A DNA stretch of 64,000 nucleotides from an uncultured bacterium (GTDB taxonomy: Bacteria; Bacillota_I; Bacilli_A; RFN20; CAG-826), in the NCBI GenBank assembly GCA_949299195.1, contig CASFZN010000021.1, positions 19,993 to 83,992 of the forward strand, given 5' to 3'. Below, piece after piece: positions 59,380 through 64,000 of the stretch. Position numbers and translations under genes: made by a program. Numbering within the stretch: position 1 is the stretch's first letter; each line of letters begins with the position of its first letter. Under the pieces are notes generated by a model. That model made no database searches and was not told the DNA's origin. It was given only the letters and a program-made list of their open reading frames with translations.

Positions 59380-59416
59380 AAAAAGGTTACGCATTTCTTT
59401 TTATATGCGTAACCTT
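59380..59416 (-). terminator. Terminator of the collagen-like lipoprotein gene
   Basis: A 12-bp stem (AAGGTTACGCAT with ATGCGTAACCTT), a 10-base loop and T5 on the minus strand. Confidence 0.9.
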
Positions 59417-59438
59417 ATTAGCAATAAAATAAAACTTT

Positions 59439-61514
59439 CTAAATATTATTCATTAGGAACAACATGATAATACGTGTAGTAGTTCCATCTTCATTTGTTA
59501 CTTCTTCTTGATTAACTTTATAACCATCAGCCAAGAAACAAGCGTTAGGATTTTCACTACTAGAATTTGAAGGGTCAAAATTTACAAAATTTCCCCCAGA
59601 AACATAAAACTTTCCATTACTATCATCAATTAGATTTAAAGTATAGTAACGACCGTTGCTTGTTTGAGTTTCTAAGAAATTACCTCCGGTAATATAACCA
59701 GTAGAATTTCCATTTAACTGTACAACAGTCATACAAAACTCTTAAGTTCCACTATCAATAGTAATAGAAGAATTATCATTTAGCATGAAATAATAACCTA
59801 ATGTGTTTAAATTTTCTCCCTCTAAAACTAAAGAGAAATTAGGATTTCCATAAACTCTTAAAGAAGAATTCTCAGATAAATAAAATACTGCTTCTTTTCC
59901 TAAGATTACATTTTTTCCATTAAAATCAATTTCAATAGCTAAATCATTTTTTAAATAAACTGATTCATTAACTTCTAAAGATGTAACACTATCATCAACT
60001 TTAAAAATTAAAGTTGATGCAAATTTATGCCCACTTAATTTATTAATTGATAAAAGTTGTTTTATACTACTAATAACTAATGGATTTTCAACGCTTCCAT
60101 CACCACTAGTAAATTTAATTCCTTCAACTAATGTTGATTTTGTAGTATCTACTTCTTCGTTTTTTGTCCAAATTGAAGTATATAATTGTCCATCATTGAA
60201 CGCACTTTAATGACTAAAATATGTTTCGCTTGGAGTAGTTACACTCACAAAGCCTTTATAAAGATATTCATCACCTAAATTGGTTGCAGTAGTTTCATCC
60301 ATTGTAATTGTTACATCGTTTTCTTCGCTATAACCATGTGCAAATAAGTAATACTTATTATCACTAGTTTCATCAACCACTGTTTCACCATCGGCTAATG
60401 TTTCGACATTACTATTTTCTTCAACTTTAACAAAAGATACATTTTCTAAATTTGCAACAGTTGGAGCTTGATAACCTACTGAACTACTTTGATTACCTAA
60501 AAGCAATGCTGCACTTGGAGCAAGATTTCCACTACCCCAATCAGCGCCATTTTGTTGATCGTTATCATAATAGGTATAAGAAATTTCACTATTTTTAATA
60601 TTAATATTTCCTAATCTTCCAAAAACACCTTGTTGAGTGCCATAAACTTTAGAATCTTCAATATTTAATGTTCCGTTTAAATTAAATAGAACTCCACATG
60701 CACCACTAGCATCTAAAGCATTAATTTCGCTATTAATAATATCCATGCTTACATTAATATCTGGACCATTATTTGCATTAGTTCCAACACCATAGCCACC
60801 TGCATTAATTGTCAAATTTTTAATAACAATATGAGAATCGCTTGCTTGACTATATAAACCACAACCATTTGTTGTTATATCTACTTCATCTAACTCGACA
60901 TATGAATTAGTGGGTGTAGGTCCAAGTGCAAAAACTGATACGACAGGATCGTTCATTTTATTAGAAACAATGGAACCATTATCGATAACTAAAGTTTCAT
61001 TTTCTAATACTTGTATTTTTGTACCTTGTTCAATAACATTTCCATAACTATCTACTTTAGAATTTTCTTATGCTACACCATCAATGTAATTAGTTTTAGC
61101 TTGATTACTAAAAGAAGCTAAAACTACAAATCCATTTTCTACCATAGTTGTGGTATAACTATATTCTTTTAAAGTACTATCATAAACTAATGAAGTATCA
61201 TCACTACTAATACTGCTTCCACTTAATGAAAAATCTGTTAAGTAATATCCTTCATTAGGAGTAATAGTGAAAGTAACTTCCGTTCCATCTATTGCGCTTC
61301 CAACACTTGGAATAACATAACCACCTTCACTTGGTAAAATTGTGTTAGACCAAGCAGTCTTTCCGTTTGCACCATCGCTACCGTTTTTGCCATCTTCTCC
61401 ATCTTCACCTTTATCGCCCTTATCTCCTTTTTTGCCTTGACAACTGCTTAAAGATAAAAAAGTAGTTAAAGTTAAAATAAGTAATGAGAATAATTTTATT
61501 TTTTTACTTTTCAT
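59439..61514 (-). pseudogene. Collagen-like surface lipoprotein gene with three in-frame TAA codons
   Basis: The ATG at 61514 follows AAGGGAAGT. A lipoprotein signal ends in LSSC (Cys24), then about nine collagen-like G-x-x triplets (GKKGDKGDKGEDGEDGKNG), and a domain starting KTAWSNTILPSEGGYVIPSV. One frame of about 690 codons then runs to 59439, interrupted only by TAA at 61068-61070, 60207-60209 and 59742-59744. The middle part has right-handed beta-helix-like repeats rich in Asn and Gly (KNLTINAGGYGVGTNANNGP, NGTLNIEDSKVYG). The very end looks shifted by one base: the other frame gives YYHVVPNE and a TAA at 59446. If read as stops, only a 148-residue lipoprotein is made. Confidence 0.7.
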
Positions 61515-61544
61515 AAATATTACTTCCCTTAAAAATTAAAATAT

Positions 61545-61573
61545 ATGTAATTTATAACGTTTATAAATTACAT
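61545..61573. promoter_or_regulatory. 13-bp inverted repeat upstream of the collagen-like lipoprotein
   Basis: ATGTAATTTATAA and its exact inverse around CGT, about 30 bases before the start codon. A candidate operator or leader hairpin. Confidence 0.45.
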
Positions 61574-61785
61574 TAATTAATATAGTAATAATTATTATTT
61601 ATTTATAAATAAATTAATTAGCCATTCTATTATATTTAAATAAAATAGCAAATATCGGGAATTTTAATTTTCTTCTACTTGTATAAATAATTAAATTAAA
61701 ATATTTATTTGTTTTAATAGTAGCAACTAAAAGATTTAAAGCAAAACTACTTGATAGTATTGGATAGATAGAGTAATTAATAAAA

Positions 61786-61823
61786 AGTAGACTTTAAAAG
61801 TAGACTTTAAAGTATACTTTAAA
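61786..61823. repeat. Three tandem 12-13-base units
   Basis: AGTAGACTTTAAA, AGTAGACTTTAA and AGTATACTTTAAA in a row. Confidence 0.75.
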
Positions 61824-61905
61824 ATTTTATTAATTAAGATAAAGGTTATTATTCATTTATTAATATTAAAATCTTAATAAAAAATTATTTAATAAAATAA
61901 TAACT

Positions 61906-62004
61906 TTTACTTCTAGATCACTTCTAGATAAATCATAATTTACTTCTAGATAACTTCTAGATAAATTACCATTTACTTCTAGAACTTCTAGAAATAAATT
62001 ATTT
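61906..62004. repeat. Three tandem 33-base units with CTAGA pairs
   Basis: Period exactly 33. Each unit has two ACTTCTAGA words 13-14 bases apart and an AAAT spacer; the third unit is slightly changed. It resembles binding-site iterons. Confidence 0.8.
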
Positions 62005-62068
62005 AACTTTAACATAATCTCTATTTGCTAAATATTCAAAAACCTAATAAATTTATTTTAAAAAATTA

Positions 62069-62106
62069 ATAAAAGAGAATACAATTATTTAAATTCGTAT
62101 TCTCTT
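62069..62106 (-). terminator. Terminator of the second collagen-like gene
   Basis: A 10-bp stem (AAGAGAATAC with GTATTCTCTT) with further AATT pairing in the loop and a T-rich end on the minus strand. Confidence 0.8.
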
Positions 62107-62145
62107 CTAAAATTAATTAATTATTAAATAAGATTATTGTTATTA

Positions 62146-64000
62146 TTATTCTCCTAAAGAAGTATAATCTATTTTTTCTCCATCAACAGTTAATGAAGGG
62201 AAAGAAGAATATTCATAATCAAAATAAGTATGTTGAACTCCACAAGTTGTTATATTTTTATATAATCTATCGATATAGTAACGATCATTTGTTTTTTCAA
62301 AAACATCACTATATTGATCCGGATCTACCCATAACGATTCTTCATATGTATCATGCATTTCACAATACTCACTATAATCAAAAAATCTATCAATTTTTGG
62401 AATTTTTCTTTCTAAACTAGTAGGAGTAACTCTAACATTGTTTTCTTTATAGTTATTAACATTTATAAATACTTTATCACTTAAGTCAATATTTGTGGTT
62501 GAAGGATCATAATTAAAGTAATAATCATTGTCATGTTCTTCATTTTCTTCTTTTTCAAATTTCCAATCAACAAAACCAAATATAGATATACTTGAACCAT
62601 TTAAATAAAGAGGATATTTAATATATTCTTCGTTCCAATATTTGCTATATTCAACATTATTAATATTAATTTTTATTTTTTCTTTAACATCTTTTTCTTC
62701 ATAATATACATTATTTAAATTCAAAAAGGGCATCATACCTGAGATATCAAGAGGTCTAAAGTTAAAAAATTTACAATTATTTATATAGACATTAAACTCT
62801 TTTTCTAACGGTTCATCAAAATAATAAGAAATATTAAGCGGTATTGAAGTAAAAATTGAACAATTATTCATGTTTAATGAATTTAAATTTTCATTCATTC
62901 CATTTTCAATAACTATAAAGCCCCAACTATAATTAGAATTTAATGGATTTTGAACAAAATTATTAAAATCTAATTTAGTCCCGTCAAAATTAACAAAATT
63001 TGGTATTCCATTATTCATTAATTCGTTTACAGTTGCATTTTCTTTAATATCAATTGTAAATTCACAGTTTTTAAAAGAAAGTTCATCGACTCCTTTACAG
63101 TTAATAAAATTATTAAAGCCAGATAGAGGTGTTCCTAATTTTTCAATATCGTAATCACAAACTAAACTGATATTATTAAATCTGAATTTAGCTAAATTAC
63201 TCGCTTCAATACTTAAAAACGGGAATCTTAATTCTTTATGTTTTCCATTAGAAAGGAATTCTACTTCAACATCTTCTTCTCCATAAGTTTTAACTTCAAT
63301 TTTTCCAGTTTTAAAGAAATTATTTTCTTTATTTTTATTACTACTCAAAGTAAAGGTACTTTGAGTAGAGATTTCACTACTATTTGTAGTAAAATCTTCT
63401 GCTGTTAAACTAATTTCTTCATTTAAAATAATCTTATTTAAACCTGGTTCTAAATTTTGAAGTTGTTCTTTTAATTCTTCTTCATTATTAGCAATGGTGG
63501 TATTTTCTTCAATCAGTGCAGAAACAACAAATCCACCTTTTTCCATTGTTAAAGAGATTTCTTCACCTTCATAATTTTTACTTTCACCATCAGCTTTTAA
63601 AATGGTCCAAATAACTTTTTCATTTTCATTTAATTCATGATTACTTTCAAAAGTAAAAGAAATCTCTCCCCCCTCTATTTGACTTCCTAAAGAAGGAATA
63701 ATATAACCTTCGTTAGAAGGAAGAATTGTATTTGACCAGGCAGTTTTTCCATTACTTCCACTACTTCCATTATGACCATCTTTCCCATCTTCTCCATCTT
63801 TCCCATCTTCGCCTTGGATATTCATTTTTAATATCCATCCATCAGCTTCTTTTTGATAAACATCACCATTAGATGTATTTAGATACATATCTCCTTCTTT
63901 ACCTAATGTTGATGTAGGAGCACCACTTCCAGTTAACCAAACTGAACCATCCTCTCCATCTTTTCCATCTTCTCCAGGTTCACCTTGAATTCCTTGTTCG
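62146..64000 (-). CDS. Collagen-like surface protein (5' end outside window)
   Basis: The frame stays open to the right edge, so the gene begins outside the window; an internal ATG at 63888 is not the true start. At least 617 residues. The visible N-terminal part has collagen-like triplets (GEPGEDGKDGEDG), a W-x-x-G-x-G-A-P module ending GDMYLNTSNGDVYQK, more triplets (GEDGKDGEDGKDG), then KTAWSNTILPSNEGYIIPSL, shared with the neighbour at 61514, and a long Asn-rich region of beta-helix appearance ending VDGEKIDYTSLGE. There is no LPXTG or C-terminal membrane helix. A host- or matrix-binding role is inference. Confidence 0.8.
   Translation of the reverse strand, partial: EQGIQGEPGEDGKDGEDGSVWLTGSGAPTSTLGKEGDMYLNTSNGDVYQKEADGWILKMNIQGEDGKDGEDGKDGHNGSSGSNGKTAWSNTILPSNEGYIIPSLGSQIEGGEISFTFESNHELNENEKVIWTILKADGESKNYEGEEISLTMEKGGFVVSALIEENTTIANNEEELKEQLQNLEPGLNKIILNEEISLTAEDFTTNSSEISTQSTFTLSSNKNKENNFFKTGKIEVKTYGEEDVEVEFLSNGKHKELRFPFLSIEASNLAKFRFNNISLVCDYDIEKLGTPLSGFNNFINCKGVDELSFKNCEFTIDIKENATVNELMNNGIPNFVNFDGTKLDFNNFVQNPLNSNYSWGFIVIENGMNENLNSLNMNNCSIFTSIPLNISYYFDEPLEKEFNVYINNCKFFNFRPLDISGMMPFLNLNNVYYEEKDVKEKIKININNVEYSKYWNEEYIKYPLYLNGSSISIFGFVDWKFEKEENEEHDNDYYFNYDPSTTNIDLSDKVFINVNNYKENNVRVTPTSLERKIPKIDRFFDYSEYCEMHDTYEESLWVDPDQYSDVFEKTNDRYYIDRLYKNITTCGVQHTYFDYEYSSFPSLTVDGEKIDYTSLGE

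Larger units (their letters stand above)
61515..62145. other. Gene-free region rich in repeats between two surface-protein genes
   Basis: Holds the inverted repeat at 61545-61573, a 13-base tandem repeat (61786-61823), a 33-base tandem repeat (61906-62004) and the terminator of the next gene (62069-62106). No coding frame is seen. Confidence 0.6.

Noticed and set aside
61786..62004. CRISPR array
   Set aside because: The repeats are directly joined with no unique spacers and there are no cas genes.

Overview
The window is AT-rich, host-associated-type Bacillota (Bacilli/Mycoplasmatota-like) chromosome. The evidence is a Gram-positive PolC, a housekeeping gene order that closely follows the Bacillus subtilis rpsP-to-polC region, a 16S-23S-5S operon with no spacer tRNA genes, and Shine-Dalgarno starts. 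TGA is a stop (atpB ends on TGA, tryptophan is TGG), so this is not a code-4 Mycoplasma. Several genes normally in the block are absent (smc, acpP/fabD/fabG, uppS, proS, hslUV, codY), which points to a reduced genome, perhaps an uncultured gut lineage near RF39 or Acholeplasmatales. The taxon is inference.

Layout. 1-6.4 kb, plus strand: F-type ATP synthase operon (atpB end, E, F, H, A, G, D, C), then tRNA-Ala and a terminator. 6.4-27.9 kb, minus strand: flavodoxin, tRNA-Arg, polC, rseP, dxr, cdsA, frr, pyrH, a decayed membrane-protein gene, tsf, rpsB with a structured leader, xerC-type recombinase, trmFO, topA, dprA, rnhB, rbgA, rplS. 28.8-35.1 kb: alkD-like gene, rpsP, khpA, rimM and trmD on the plus strand, with a minus-strand redox patch (DUF362 protein, two broken flavodoxin genes, an aldo/keto reductase) between khpA and rimM. 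Against the Bacillus order this segment is inverted in place between ffh and rplS. 35.1-41.9 kb, minus: ffh, ylxM, ftsY, rnc, plsX, fakA, asp23-like. 42.0-47.2 kb, minus: rRNA operon with processing stems and a promoter. 47.4-53.8 kb, minus: BI-1-like membrane protein, gap-pgk-tpiA, and a phosphate pair (pit plus DUF47). 53.9-64 kb: accessory end with a stand-alone AlbA_2 gene, ylmH, a broken AlbA_2/ATPase gene, a 5'-nucleotidase-type lipoprotein, and two collagen-like surface-protein genes. One of these is open in a single frame except for three in-frame TAA codons; the other runs off the window.

How the genes work together: translation and ribosome assembly (rpsB, tsf, frr, rplS, rpsP, rimM, trmD, rbgA, khpA, trmFO, ylmH), protein export (ffh, ylxM, ftsY), phospholipid synthesis (plsX, fakA, cdsA), replication and repair (polC, topA, rnhB, dprA, xerC) and energy (ATP synthase, lower glycolysis). 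The most interesting signals are a two-carboxylate, Na+-type c-subunit; a TGAATA-N16/17-CGTTCTT-TATA module shared by dprA and two AlbA_2 loci; the in-place inversion; repeated CACGTG-centred and CTAGA elements; and the triple-ochre collagen-like gene.
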